DNA from: Desulfobacteraceae bacterium 4572_123
GTDB taxonomy: Bacteria > Desulfobacterota > Desulfobacteria > Desulfobacterales > 4572-123
Assembly: GCA_002084545.1 (NCBI GenBank)
Contig: NBLJ01000007.1
Span: 22,553 to 86,552, forward strand
DNA length: 64,000 bases
Reading direction: 5' to 3'
The notes below the pieces were generated by a model that was given only the letters and a program-made list of their open reading frames with translations, did not search any database and was not told where the DNA came from. Positions 16,321 through 28,497 of the stretch are shown here, piece after piece; positions within the stretch are counted from its first letter, which is position 1; every line of letters begins with the position of its first letter. Made by a program: the position numbers and the translations under genes.

Positions 16321-16516
16321 GTTCAAAAACAGGTAAGATACAAATAAAATGCAAAAATGAATAAAAATTTATTTCAACCATTCTTTACAACTAAAAATGT
16401 ATGCTTATAGTTTGATACAAACAATAGTATCTCTTCGAGATCGTGCGGCCCGCATACAACAACATTTTTTTTATCTATCGTAATCTTAATTGATTAAAAA
16501 AAGGAGAAAGTAAATT
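16321..16516. promoter_or_regulatory. groESL upstream region without CIRCE
   Basis: This AT-rich 196 bases must hold the groESL promoter. I looked for a CIRCE element (TTAGCACTC-N9-GAGTGCTAA) and found none. A CTTCGAG at 16434 followed by CCCGCAT at 16450 resembles a sigma-32 promoter, but the spacer of nine bases is shorter than the usual 11-15. Heat-shock control is therefore unresolved. Confidence 0.3.
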
Positions 16517-18491
<1,975 letters not shown>

Positions 18492-18564
18492 TCCCACCAC
18501 TCATTAATAAAACGGCGGATGGACACTATGATACTGCTGTCCGCCGGTTTAAAAATCTGATAAC

Positions 18565-18606
18565 AAAAAAGTCTTCCCGCATTTTATCGCGGGAAGACTT
18601 TTTTTG
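18565..18606 (+). terminator. rho-independent terminator of groESL
   Basis: A 16-bp stem (AAAAAAGTCTTCCCGC at 18565-18580 with its complement at 18589-18604) and eight-base loop followed by T-rich sequence. It lies 74 bases after the groEL stop and closes the operon. Confidence 0.88.
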
Positions 18607-18770
18607 TTTTAAGGTACCGGCATGGAAAACCTTGACAAACAGATTGCAAACAGAGTACTGATATATAACATAATATTGAGGTGTTCGGGAATATTTTCCC
18701 TCTACCTCTAAAAATTCTGAAATTCAGTATCCAAAATCGCCTTATTTATTAATAAAAAATGGGGAAACCA

Positions 18771-19729
18771 ATGAAACTAAAAGTAAGACTGCATATGATC
18801 ATGTTCTGTTTCATCTTAGCCGCAATAACTGCTTTTTGCCGGACAGCTCTTTTTGCACAGGAAAATAAAATTGCGCTTACCCATGAAGCCGGTTTTTACT
18901 ATACCATCAATAAAGGAGATACCCTGTGGGACCTGTCGGACCAATTTTTTGATTCACCCTGGGTATGGCCTGATCTGTGGAATAAAAACCGCCAGATACC
19001 CAACCCGCACTGGATTTACCCCGGAGAACGTATCCGGCTTTATCAGGGTGAAGGTACCGATAAACTGACCCTGACACCCCCCATACAGCCATCATCAAAT
19101 ACGCAAATGGCAACTCCGGAGAAAATGCCGTTCTATCTGTATACCTCCATCGACCAGGTCGGATTTATCAAAAAAACAGCGGTTTCCGCAAACGGGTCCA
19201 TTTTTAAAGTCGATGGTGACCATGATATGATCAGCACCGGAGACATGGTTTATGTTCAGCCCGCATCCGGCAAATCACTCATACCTGGCAGTCGTCACAC
19301 AGTTTACCGCACCATGGTACCTGTCACCGATAGTCCATTGTAATTGATACATACCGTGAAATCAAAATCGGCGACAGCCTGCTGCCGTTTCGGCCCAGGA
19401 ATTCTGAAATTCCCCTTAAACCCAGCCCCAGGAACATAAAAGCCCTGGTGATCGTTTCAGAAGAACATGCGCAACTGATCGGTGAAAACACAACGGCGTT
19501 TATCGACAAGGGAAGTAAAAACGGAATTGAGCCCGGCCAGCAATATAGTGTTTATTACCAGGATACGAAAAAACTTGATGCGACCTCGGATGAGACCATA
19601 CTCTTGAACCCGGTAAATTTCGGCACGCTTCTGGTTCTGCACACCGAAGAAACAACCTCCACGGTTATTGTCACTTATTCAAATAAAGATATTCACCCCG
19701 GAGATAAAGTCTGCAGCCCGATGCAGTAA
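18771..19729 (+). pseudogene. LysM-domain secreted protein, frameshifted
   Basis: The first frame (to 19343) has a signal peptide (residues 1-30, ending TALFAQ), then a LysM motif YYTINKGDTLWDLSDQFF and WVWPDLWNKNRQIPNPHWIY, the signature of a peptidoglycan-binding protein family common in Desulfobacterota. It stops prematurely at 19341-19343. From 19334 the +1-shifted frame continues the same protein (SIVIDTYREIKIGDSLLPF onward) to 19729, ending with the normal C-terminal region KDIHPGDKVCSPMQ. The junction also seems to lack the segment that normally separates these parts, so a deletion rather than a single-base slip is suspected. The start at 18771 has GGGGA upstream; an ATG 12 bases earlier is possible. 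Confidence 0.72.
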
Positions 19730-19769
19730 GAGGTGGGAAATCGGAGGACAGAAGTCGGAAGTAACTTCA

Positions 19770-21560
19770 TCACTCCTGCCCCCAGGTAACCCGGAGTACT
19801 TCCTGATAAGTTGTCTCTCCATTTAACAGTTTTTCGATGGCATTTTCCCTGAGAGTAACCATGCCCTCCTGCCTGGCCTTTGCGGACAGACTTTCCAGAT
19901 CGGTTGCAGGGTTCGTCATTTTTTTAAGTGCTTCGGAATACGGCAACACCTCAAGGATAGCCGTTCGACCAAAATAACCGGTTCCCCGGCACCGTGGACA
20001 TCCTTTGCCCCTGGCAAGATGAAGCAATCCTGTCCGGCCGACTTGCAGCCCCATGGCCTTTAATTCGACCGCATCCATCTCAAATATTTCCCGGCACTTG
20101 CTGCATACCTTGCGAACAAGACGCTGACTCAATATGCCCACGAGCGTGGCCTTGATCAAAAAAGGCGGCACCCCCAGATCCAGCAGTCGAGTGATGGACG
20201 ACGGAGCATCATTGGTATGCAGGGTCGATAATACGAGATGCCCGGTCAGGGCCGCCTGAACTGCATTTTCGGCGGTTTCCAGATCACGCATTTCCCCGAT
20301 CATGATAATATCGGGATCCTGCCTTAATATGTTTCTCAAAATGGTGGCAAAGGTGATCTCTATCGCCGGCTGGACTCCGATTTGATTAAAACTTTCGTGA
20401 ACCATTTCAATGGGATCTTCCACGGTCGTAATGTTGATTTCAGGGGTTGCAATCTTTCTCAAGGTTGAATACAGAGTCGTTGATTTTCCGCTGCCGGTGG
20501 GTCCGCAGACCAGTACGATGCCATGGGGCCGGTTAATGAATCCGTCATAGCGGGCCAGATCCTGATCGGTAAACCCCAGTTTATCAAGTTTCTGAAAAAG
20601 AATATCCGGGTCCATGATACGCAGCACAACTTTTTCACCAAAGGCAACCGGGATCGTGGATACCCGTATTTCAATCTCGACATCCCCCTTGTCGGTCTTG
20701 ATTCGTCCATCCTGGGGCCGTCGTTTTTCGGCCATATCCATCCGTGAAAGATTCTTTATGCGGCTGATAACCGCGGAATGCACATTTTTAGGCAGCTCAT
20801 AAATCATATGCAGAACGCCGTCGATTCTCATCCGGACAAGACTTTTGTCCCGCTTGGGTTCTATGTGGATATCGCTGGCCCGCTGCTCAAAGGCATGGCT
20901 CAGCAGGTGATTCACGGCATTAACTACATGCTGATCATTAGAAGGCAGTTCATCTGCCGATTTTAAACGCACATACTGCTCCAGGTTTCCCAGATCCACG
21001 GATGGTGCGGCAAATTGGTGTTCAGCGGCTACAATTGAGCGTTTAAAACCGTAAAATTCGTTAATAATTTTTATAATATCGGATTTAGAGCTTACGACTG
21101 TCTTAATTTTCAGATCACTGGCCCGGGCAATATCCTCCATGACCTCGGAGTTAAAGGGATTGGGTGTTGCCACCGTCAGATGCCCGTCACTCACAGCTAT
21201 GGGTAGTGCCAGATGTTTCATGGCAAAAGAACGGGGGAGTGTGGTTGTCACCACATTAAGATCAAGCTTCAAAGGATCGATTTTAACATACGGGACTTTC
21301 CACTCGGCGGCAAGGGCCTGGAAAATCGTATCTTCATCCAGTTGTCCGGATAAGCCGTCGGCCCGGTTCAAATTAAGAGATGCAATAATATCGATAATAG
21401 TGACAGGCTGACTGTGATTCTTTTCAAGATGCTGCCGGATCGCTTCTTTTTTTGATAATATTTCAAGAGCCCGAGCCTTGCCGAGCAGCTTATTTTTGAT
21501 AAGTATACTAAAAACCTTTTTTGCAGAAAACAACCTGTTTGACTTTTGAGAAATAGGCAT
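19770..21560 (-). CDS. pilB: type IV pilus/type II secretion assembly ATPase (PilB/GspE family)
   Basis: A 596-residue secretion ATPase. An MshEN-type N-terminal domain (about residues 60-170) is followed by the RecA-like motor: Walker A GPTGSGKSTTLYSTL at about 355, Walker B DPDIIMIGEMRD at about 425, and STLHTNDA just after. A four-Cys zinc site is at about 505-545 (CSKCREI and CPRCRGTGY). PilB and GspE cannot be separated with certainty by eye; no other pilus or secretion gene is adjacent, so this is a stand-alone locus. It converges on the broken LysM gene. Confidence 0.85.
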   Translation of the reverse strand: MPISQKSNRLFSAKKVFSILIKNKLLGKARALEILSKKEAIRQHLEKNHSQPVTIIDIIASLNLNRADGLSGQLDEDTIFQALAAEWKVPYVKIDPLKLDLNVVTTTLPRSFAMKHLALPIAVSDGHLTVATPNPFNSEVMEDIARASDLKIKTVVSSKSDIIKIINEFYGFKRSIVAAEHQFAAPSVDLGNLEQYVRLKSADELPSNDQHVVNAVNHLLSHAFEQRASDIHIEPKRDKSLVRMRIDGVLHMIYELPKNVHSAVISRIKNLSRMDMAEKRRPQDGRIKTDKGDVEIEIRVSTIPVAFGEKVVLRIMDPDILFQKLDKLGFTDQDLARYDGFINRPHGIVLVCGPTGSGKSTTLYSTLRKIATPEINITTVEDPIEMVHESFNQIGVQPAIEITFATILRNILRQDPDIIMIGEMRDLETAENAVQAALTGHLVLSTLHTNDAPSSITRLLDLGVPPFLIKATLVGILSQRLVRKVCSKCREIFEMDAVELKAMGLQVGRTGLLHLARGKGCPRCRGTGYFGRTAILEVLPYSEALKKMTNPATDLESLSAKARQEGMVTLRENAIEKLLNGETTYQEVLRVTWGQE

Positions 21561-21693
21561 TTTAGTTTAACAGCTCCAGATAATTCAAACATCCGTTAGA
21601 ATTCAGCCGTCCAGGGTGAACCGTACCTACCAAACAGGCGGTATGTTTTTGAAAATTAAGAAGTTGGGAAACTGAAGATTAAAACCTGCAATA

Positions 21694-24075
21694 TCAGGCA
21701 TTTCGGCTGATGTTTTTTGCAGCCGTTTCGACCCATCCTGAAATACGTTTCACCAGCATCTCATGCCGGACAGTCTCTCTCAGACGCTGGAATCTCCTGA
21801 TCTTGCTTTTGATCTTTTGTAATAACACCAGATCAGGCTGCCTGCCGATTCGTCCCAATCCGCGAATCAGGATAATCAGATGCTGCAGCAGAACATCGGT
21901 ATGGTCCGGGCTTTCGGGTTGAACAAACACACTTGATTCGGGATCACCATAAATCTTTACAGCACTGCGCAATACTGTTCGGGCGGTCTTTCCGCCCACC
22001 AGGGCCAGGAATATAAATATCTCCCTTTCAAGACTTGCCAGAAACCGAAACGGCATTGCCTGCGATGCTGTCCCCGGAGTCTGGAGAGATTTAACGATTG
22101 CCCGATGGATAGTTCGGATCTTGGTTATGAATTTCTCCCGATCACTCTCTATACGCCAGGCAGCATAAGTGACCACTTCACGCTCCAGACCTTCTTTGAC
22201 CAACAATACTTCTTCGGGAGTAAGTTCAATGTCGAGATTAAGTTCCTTGTTGTATTTGCGCACCAGTAAATTCGCCAGCATCAGCCCATTTCGATCAGCA
22301 TAATCGATCACTCCGGAATCGGCACAGAAGTCAGCTATCAAAACACGAATGGCCCTTTTGGGCTGATTCATCTTGGCAATCAACAGCTGTAGGGAGTTCA
22401 AAAAAGCCACCCGGTCACTGCGAAATCTGGTTTCCTTGAGATACTGCCATAAAAATTCAAATATTTTTTTTTCATGACGAATAAATTCAGAAATATTTCT
22501 TTCAAATGGTCCCCTGAGAAAATGTCCCTTATCATCAAAACAGCTCTTTAACAGATCAATAATATCCTTCGTATCTTCAACCGATACATCGAATTCAGCA
22601 GCAATAACATCATAATCCCCTGCGTCAAAATCAGCATCACCGCTCACCAGTGCCTTTATTTTTTTACGCGTCAAAGCCCGGGATTTGTAAAACTCGATCT
22701 TCTGCAGCAGGTTGTCATTAACCCCGTCAATTACAAATGAATTGTCTCCGTCCTTGATCTTGAGATTATCTCCCCCGACAGCAATATTATCATACACATC
22801 ATCCCGGACCTGTTCGAGCCGATTTTGAAAATCATCAAACACTTTTTCTATAATATTCAACCCCTTGGGTGATTGCTCCACTGCCGCAAGCAGATCGCTG
22901 AGAATGCCGATTTTCTGTCCGAGTTTTCCGGAATCAATTTTGGCAAAATCATCTCCATAGATATTTTTCATTATTTCATTAATTTTTTCCGGAGATTCCA
23001 CAGCTTCAAGCAATTCCACGGCCAGGCCAAGTTTTTTTTCAACTGTTTTTGAGTCAAGCTTTTCCAGTGTCCGGCCGTAAACTCCCGCCAACACCTTTTC
23101 AGCCTTCCCGGGATTACCTTTCTTTCCGGCGGCCATGTTACGAGTTCGGTCTTTCGGGGCTAAATCTCCAGGTTTATCGCCATCGATCATCAACCACTGA
23201 ACGTTGTTTATTTCAAGGGGCGGTTTGATCAGCTTTTCTTTCAAGCTCTTGACTCCGAAAAAAGCGTTATAAACGCCGGCAAAACGTCGGCCCTCCCCCT
23301 CTTTTGCAGCACGTTTCATCCAGGAATCGACTTTTAAAATCAGGGTCTGCATCTGCTCGGAGTTTAAACTGTTTAATCCTGCCACAAGCGTCAGATTCGG
23401 ATCGGGCTGTTTTTTTTCATCCATTACCGGCTGAATGGAAAAAGATTTCCCCTCGATCTCAAAAACAATGGGCGTATTGGTTTTAATGGCATGGGCATAC
23501 CTGGAAACAATGTTCAGACAAAGATACATGCGATTTAATTCATTATCGGTTTTTCCGGGCGGATCGATACATAATGTTCGGATTCCCTGATCGGCAAAAA
23601 CAGCAAAAGCCTTGTCCAGCCGACCGGCAAGATGAGACATGCGAATTCCCAAACGCTTGATCATGCCCGGCGTCACTGACGCATCCACCGTCAGATCTCC
23701 AAAAGAAACCACATAATCGGTCCTGGCGGAGCCCCTGGAAGCAGTAGGAAGCCCTCGATAACGAATCAGGATCGGCTCATGCCGGTCAGACAGCCCGGCA
23801 AGTTGCGAAAACGTGTGTGACAGCTGCTCAAACGTATCCTTTTCCGCATCAACGCCCTCCCAATAGCGAACATCCATAAAATAGGCACTTAAAAAATGTG
23901 CCATGTCGATCAGGTGCGATCGCCGGCCATCAAGAACCTTTTCCTCGTCTGCATTCCGGGTGTTTGTCTCTGTTTCAAAGCCATGCTCATCAGATGCTTG
24001 ATCCGCATCAATCCGCCTAAGCTCCTGAAACAGCTTTTCAACATTCGCATCCGATGTTATTTCGTTGTCTGTCAT
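21694..24075 (-). CDS. large unknown cytoplasmic protein with 40-residue repeats
   Basis: A 793-residue protein that I do not recognise. It has no signal peptide, membrane segment or nucleotide-binding motif; it is highly charged and mostly helical. Residues about 331-370 and 371-410 are tandem 40-residue repeats (VYGRTLEKLDSKTVEKKLG and IYGDDFAKIDSGKLGQKIG), with a degenerate third start at VFDDFQNRLEQV. An early segment includes RYRGLPTASRGSARTDYVVS; the C-terminal third is Arg/Leu-rich with many RE-KF pairs. The ATG is the first in a clean frame. It lies 133 bases upstream of pilB on the same strand, so a link to pili or surface transport is possible but unsupported. Confidence 0.7.
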   Translation of the reverse strand: MTDNEITSDANVEKLFQELRRIDADQASDEHGFETETNTRNADEEKVLDGRRSHLIDMAHFLSAYFMDVRYWEGVDAEKDTFEQLSHTFSQLAGLSDRHEPILIRYRGLPTASRGSARTDYVVSFGDLTVDASVTPGMIKRLGIRMSHLAGRLDKAFAVFADQGIRTLCIDPPGKTDNELNRMYLCLNIVSRYAHAIKTNTPIVFEIEGKSFSIQPVMDEKKQPDPNLTLVAGLNSLNSEQMQTLILKVDSWMKRAAKEGEGRRFAGVYNAFFGVKSLKEKLIKPPLEINNVQWLMIDGDKPGDLAPKDRTRNMAAGKKGNPGKAEKVLAGVYGRTLEKLDSKTVEKKLGLAVELLEAVESPEKINEIMKNIYGDDFAKIDSGKLGQKIGILSDLLAAVEQSPKGLNIIEKVFDDFQNRLEQVRDDVYDNIAVGGDNLKIKDGDNSFVIDGVNDNLLQKIEFYKSRALTRKKIKALVSGDADFDAGDYDVIAAEFDVSVEDTKDIIDLLKSCFDDKGHFLRGPFERNISEFIRHEKKIFEFLWQYLKETRFRSDRVAFLNSLQLLIAKMNQPKRAIRVLIADFCADSGVIDYADRNGLMLANLLVRKYNKELNLDIELTPEEVLLVKEGLEREVVTYAAWRIESDREKFITKIRTIHRAIVKSLQTPGTASQAMPFRFLASLEREIFIFLALVGGKTARTVLRSAVKIYGDPESSVFVQPESPDHTDVLLQHLIILIRGLGRIGRQPDLVLLQKIKSKIRRFQRLRETVRHEMLVKRISGWVETAAKNISRNA

Positions 24076-24435
24076 ATTTTAAACACTAAGAATCCCGGAA
24101 AACAGCAAATATTCTCCATCGGGTTTGTCATTGATAGAAAAATCCCAAAGGCAACATCGTCATTCATACCAAGCCTGTCGAAAGAGCGGATTTTATGATT
24201 TCAGATTAAATTATCGTGTAAGTATAGAGGAATGGGGATAAAGTGTCAATTCGGAATTCTTGTTTCGCTATTGTTACAAAGGCTGACTTCAAGTCCTGCA
24301 CAGGGTAAAATTAGATGAGAGCCACGGTCCGTGTACAAAATTTATCTTTGGCATGTTCTCATTCCCGGCATGCTCCCTTAAAGAATCAACCTTTTTCTTG
24401 AACTATAAAAAAATTCCAAAGCACCCTGCAAAACT
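24076..24435. other. gap between unknown 793-residue gene and tRNA terminator
   Basis: About 360 bases. It should hold the promoter of the 793-codon gene on the minus strand, but no clear -35/-10 pair or repeat was found. Short frames crossing it look like chance. Confidence 0.4.
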
Positions 24436-24466
24436 AAAAAAGCCGCAATCTATTGAGATTACGGCT
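24436..24466 (-). terminator. terminator after tRNA-Leu
   Basis: Read on the minus strand, AGCCGTAATCT-CAAT-AGATTGCGGCT forms an 11-bp stem with one mismatch, followed directly by TTTTTT. It lies 13 bases beyond the tRNA 3' end and closes the gap-tpiA-secG-tRNA unit. Confidence 0.82.
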
Positions 24467-24478
24467 AATTCTTTTTAA

Positions 24479-24565
24479 TGGTGCCGAAGGCCGGACTTGA
24501 ACCGGCACGGGCGTAGCCCACTACCCCCTCAAGATAGCGTGTCTACCAAGTTCCACCACTTCGGC
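24479..24565 (-). tRNA. tRNA-Leu (anticodon GAG)
   Basis: An 87-nt class II tRNA on the minus strand with encoded CCA. The acceptor stem pairs GCCGAAG (5' end at 24565) with CTTCGGC, followed by A73 and CCA. The D arm TGGTGGAACTTGGTAGAC, anticodon stem-loop CTATC-TTGAGGG-GGTAG and T loop GGTTCAAGTCC are canonical. The long variable arm is short-stemmed (TGGGCTACGCCC). It decodes CUC/CUU leucine codons. It lies after secG, a common arrangement. Confidence 0.95.
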
Positions 24566-24590
24566 ACGTAAGGTATCAATCAAAAATACA

Positions 24591-24935
24591 CTAATCGGTT
24601 TTCGCCGGCTGTGCAGATTCTGCTTGTGAGGCACTGCCTGTATCCTGCGCCGCAGGCTGTTCGATCGGTGCCGGCGAATTCTTCATGATGGAAGTTCCGG
24701 TTTTCTGATGACTGGACGCGTAAGCCAGCACAAGACAGGTCAGCATAAAAACCACTGCCGCAACTGTCGTGGCCTTGCTCAGAATCGTAGAAGCACCGCT
24801 GCTGCCAAACAGGGTCTGGCTGCTTCCGCCGCCGAAAGCGGCACCCATATCCGCTCCCTTGCCGGTCTGCAGCAGGACGATAAGAATTAAGGCGATAGAA
24901 ACAATAACGTGTATAATTATAAAAAATACTGACAT
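24591..24935 (-). CDS. secG: preprotein translocase subunit SecG
   Basis: A 114-residue SecG. Two hydrophobic segments (about residues 1-22 and 52-72) flank the conserved cytoplasmic loop LLQTGKGADMGAAFGGGSSQ, followed by TLFGSSGA. A Gln/Ala-rich tail is typical of the longer SecG proteins. It assists the SecYEG channel in the inner membrane and follows tpiA in the usual order. Confidence 0.93.
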   Translation of the reverse strand: MSVFFIIIHVIVSIALILIVLLQTGKGADMGAAFGGGSSQTLFGSSGASTILSKATTVAAVVFMLTCLVLAYASSHQKTGTSIMKNSPAPIEQPAAQDTGSASQAESAQPAKTD

Positions 24936-24960
24936 AATTTTTTCTTACTAAACGGTCGGC

Positions 24961-25473
<513 letters not shown>

Positions 25474-25478
25474 TTACT

Positions 25479-26483
25479 TTACAGTTGCTCTCCGATCATG
25501 GCGGCCAGGTCAATCATGCGGGTTGAATAACCGGTTTCGTTATCATACCAGGAGAGCACCTTGACCATATTGTCTATTGCATAAGTAGTCCCTGCATCAA
25601 CGATGGACGAGAGGGCCGAGCCATTAAAGTCGGTAGAGACCAGCGGATCTTCGCAATATCCAAGAACGCCTGCCAGCAATCCTTCGGAAGCTTCCTTGAG
25701 TGCGTTGTTGACATCGGATACGGTCACCCCTGATTTATCCAGGGTGGCCACCAGATCCACAATGGAAACATTGGGAGTGGGAACCCTTACCGAAAGACCG
25801 TTGAGCTTGCCGGCCAGCTCGGGAAGTACCAGAGACACGGCCTTGGCGGCGCCGGTGGTTGTGGGAATCATGGAAAGGGCCGCGGCCCTGGCACGGCGAA
25901 GGTCCTTGTGCGGGAAATCAAGAATCCGCTGATCGCCGGTATAAGCATGAATGGTGGTCATGAGTCCGCACCGGATGCCGAAATTTTCCAGCAGCACCTT
26001 GGCTACCGGAGCAAGACAATTGGTCGTGCAGGAAGCATTGGAAATAATATGGTGACTGCGCGGATCATACTGGCTTGAATTGACACCCATCACAATGGTA
26101 ATATCAGGATCTTTGGCAGGGGCGGATATGATAACCTTGCGGGCACCGGCGGAAAGATGTTTGGATGCGCTTTCGGCATCCCTGAACAGCCCGGTGCATT
26201 CGGCAACGATATCCACGCCAAATTCTTTCCATTTGAGAAGAGCCGGGTCTTTAACAGAGGTTATGGGGATGGATCGGCCTTCAACTTCAATCGCGTCCTC
26301 TCTGGCTGATACCTTTTCCGTCAGCTTGCCGTGGACACTGTCATAAGTTAACAAATGGGCCATGGTCACCGAATCCGTGAGATCGTTGATGGCAACGACT
26401 TCAACATCAGGATGCTTCATGGCTGCCCTGAAAACCACTCGTCCGATTCTTCCAAATCCATTTATACCTATTTTTATACTCAT
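25479..26483 (-). CDS. gap: glyceraldehyde-3-phosphate dehydrogenase, type I
   Basis: A 334-residue GAPDH. The NAD fold begins IKIGINGFGRIGRVVFRAA and the catalytic cysteine is in SNASCTTNCLAP at about residue 150. NETGYS and the C-terminal helix are intact. The start at 26483 has GGGAGG four to five bases upstream; an ATG four codons earlier is less likely. It heads the gap-tpiA-secG-tRNA-Leu cluster and acts in glycolysis/gluconeogenesis. Confidence 0.95.
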   Translation of the reverse strand: MSIKIGINGFGRIGRVVFRAAMKHPDVEVVAINDLTDSVTMAHLLTYDSVHGKLTEKVSAREDAIEVEGRSIPITSVKDPALLKWKEFGVDIVAECTGLFRDAESASKHLSAGARKVIISAPAKDPDITIVMGVNSSQYDPRSHHIISNASCTTNCLAPVAKVLLENFGIRCGLMTTIHAYTGDQRILDFPHKDLRRARAAALSMIPTTTGAAKAVSLVLPELAGKLNGLSVRVPTPNVSIVDLVATLDKSGVTVSDVNNALKEASEGLLAGVLGYCEDPLVSTDFNGSALSSIVDAGTTYAIDNMVKVLSWYDNETGYSTRMIDLAAMIGEQL

Positions 26484-26666
26484 AATACCTCCCAATTAAA
26501 TTTTCGACAATCATTTGCCGGTGTTTGTTTCAATCGTTGCTGCCGTTTACCGGCCGGGAAAAACCAAAACCAAAATTCCCGCACCCTATCATTAACTCAG
26601 AGCGCAGTTTTATGTGCACATAATGCACAAAAACACAAACTATTTTTAAAAAATATATAAAATCGT

Positions 26667-27080
26667 TTAACTCCGCTTATTACCTTTTAATATACCGCTG
26701 GCCATGGATATGCTTTTTTTACCGTAAACCTCCAGACATTCCGTCAGTTTGCTCAAATCCATGGTGGATCTGGCGCTGACCGCCTTGATCAGAATAGGGA
26801 GATTAACTCCCGACAAAACTTCCACACGGCCTTCATCGAGAAAGGAATAGCTCAGATTGGAAGGTGTCCCGCCAAACATGTCGGTCAGAATGACAACACC
26901 CTGCCGCCGGTCGACATTTTTTATTCCATACGCAATTTTGTCGCGCAGAATTGCAGCGTTTTCGTTTATATTGATGGAGACCGCCAGAGTGGCTTCAAGT
27001 TTTGCAGCAAGAATAAATTCAGCCGCATCGATCAATGCATCTCCAAGCTTTTCATGAGTTACTATCAGTATTCCGATCAT
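26667..27080 (-). CDS. PTS mannose-family EIIA domain protein
   Basis: About 137 residues with the EIIA(Man) fold. The opening MIGILIVTHEKLGDALI carries the phosphorylatable His at residue 9, and GVVILTDMFGGTPSN is the second family motif. AGGAAA precedes the ATG at 27080; the longer frame to 27119 has no such support. No EIIB, EIIC or EIID genes follow, so it probably works in a regulatory phosphorelay with PtsN rather than sugar uptake. It is the last visible gene of the rpoN cluster. Confidence 0.85.
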   Translation of the reverse strand: MIGILIVTHEKLGDALIDAAEFILAAKLEATLAVSININENAAILRDKIAYGIKNVDRRQGVVILTDMFGGTPSNLSYSFLDEGRVEVLSGVNLPILIKAVSARSTMDLSKLTECLEVYGKKSISMASGILKGNKRS

Positions 27081-27145
27081 AAGATTTCCTATTTTTTGTT
27101 GAGGCATTCGATCTTGCACCTCTTTTCCCGGCCCTTAAGCGGCAA

Positions 27146-28009
27146 CTATAGCTCTATATCCCTGTGTGTAATCCCTGTCTTATATCCGGATTTTTTTAAA
27201 TATTCATATAACTCGGTTGCAATGGCGACAGAGCGGTGACGACCGCCGGTACAGCCGAAGGCAATAGTAAGATAGGCTTTACCCTCCTTTATGTAGAGGG
27301 GAATCAGATAGTCAAGCATATCAAGGTAATGCTTTAGAAATTTACTGCAGTCAGCATTGTTTAAAACAAATTTCCGAACAGCCGGATTGCTGCCGTCCAA
27401 ATCTCTAAGATCAGGCACAAAATAAGGGTTCGTAAGAAACCGAACATCCATCACAAGGTTGGCATCCATCGGGATTCCGTATTTGAATCCAAAGGAAAGG
27501 ATGCCGATGCGCATAGCCGATTGATTCCTGTTTTTCCGGGCCAGACTTTGAATGCGGGCTTTCAGTTCATGCACATTGAAATGAGATGTATCGATGATCC
27601 TGGCGGCGGCGGATCTCAAATCATGCAGCAGATTATACTCATAACGAATTCCATCCAAAAGCGTTTTTTCGCCGGACAGCGGATGCTGCCGGCGGGTCTC
27701 GCTGAAGCGCTTCATTAGAATCTCTTCAGCGGCTTCAAGATAGATAATTTCAAAATCGTATCCATCAGCCCTGATAGAGTTCAAAATGGATCTGTATTCC
27801 GTTAAAAATCCTTTTTCCCGCGAATCCATTACAAAAGCAAAGCCGGCAATTTCCGGATCGGTTTGAATTGGTAAACCAAGAAATGCAGGCAGTAAAGCGA
27901 TGGGCATATTGTCGACACAATAAAATCCTGAGTCTTCAAAAGCATCAAGGGCTGTACTTTTACCGGAACCGGCGCAGCCTGTAATTATAAATATTTTTAA
28001 ATCATTCAC
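27146..28009 (-). CDS. rapZ: RNase adapter/nucleotide-binding protein RapZ
   Basis: A 287-residue RapZ/YvcJ family protein. Walker A GCAGSGKSTAL is at about residue 11, followed by GFYCVDNMP, and the C-terminal domain motif is GCTGGRHRSVAIA. In enterobacteria RapZ directs RNase E to the GlmZ small RNA and controls amino-sugar synthesis; elsewhere its function is less clear. It lies 12 bases after ptsN in the rpoN cluster, the usual neighbourhood. Confidence 0.92.
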   Translation of the reverse strand: MNDLKIFIITGCAGSGKSTALDAFEDSGFYCVDNMPIALLPAFLGLPIQTDPEIAGFAFVMDSREKGFLTEYRSILNSIRADGYDFEIIYLEAAEEILMKRFSETRRQHPLSGEKTLLDGIRYEYNLLHDLRSAAARIIDTSHFNVHELKARIQSLARKNRNQSAMRIGILSFGFKYGIPMDANLVMDVRFLTNPYFVPDLRDLDGSNPAVRKFVLNNADCSKFLKHYLDMLDYLIPLYIKEGKAYLTIAFGCTGGRHRSVAIATELYEYLKKSGYKTGITHRDIEL

Positions 28010-28021
28010 GGTAGTTTAGAT

Positions 28022-28480
28022 TTAAAACTCTTCGTCTACCTCCTTTATAATGGAAAATATTTCATCGCTGTCAACTGCATTTAACAGACGCTGCTTAAAC
28101 TCATCATTTTTAAGAATTCTCGAAATTTTAGCAAGTACTCTCAGATGGAGGCCGGTTGAGTTTTCAGGTGTGACAAGAAGAAAAAACAGATGTGTCGGCA
28201 GACCGTCAATGGATTCAAAATCAACCCCCTTATGGCTGAGGCCAAACCCCAGACACAGCGATTTTAAATTTTTGAATTTACCGTGTGGAATGCCGACGCC
28301 TCCTCCAATTCCAGTGCTGCCGAGGCGTTCACGTTCAATGAGAACTCTGACAAGGTCTTCCTTGTCCTGGTTTGCGATACGTGCTACCGGGGTTGCCAGT
28401 TCATCAAGCACCCCTTTTTTATCCCTGGCATTCAGGTTTACTAAAATCGCTTCTTTTTGCAGTACTTCAAGTATTTTCAT
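28022..28480 (-). CDS. ptsN: nitrogen-PTS protein EIIA(Ntr)
   Basis: A 152-residue EIIA of the fructose/nitrogen class. The phosphorylated His lies in GIGGGVGIPHGKFKNL at about residue 67, and DLPTHLFFLLVTPEN-type sequence follows. It accepts phosphate from a PTS-Ntr relay and regulates targets such as potassium transport and sigma-54 activity. It lies between hpf and rapZ. Confidence 0.93.
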   Translation of the reverse strand: MKILEVLQKEAILVNLNARDKKGVLDELATPVARIANQDKEDLVRVLIERERLGSTGIGGGVGIPHGKFKNLKSLCLGFGLSHKGVDFESIDGLPTHLFFLLVTPENSTGLHLRVLAKISRILKNDEFKQRLLNAVDSDEIFSIIKEVDEEF

Positions 28481-28497
28481 ATCTATTTATTAATGTG

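Noticed and set aside
16321..16516. CIRCE operator before groESL
   Set aside because: No TTAGCACTC-N9-GAGTGCTAA or close match was found.
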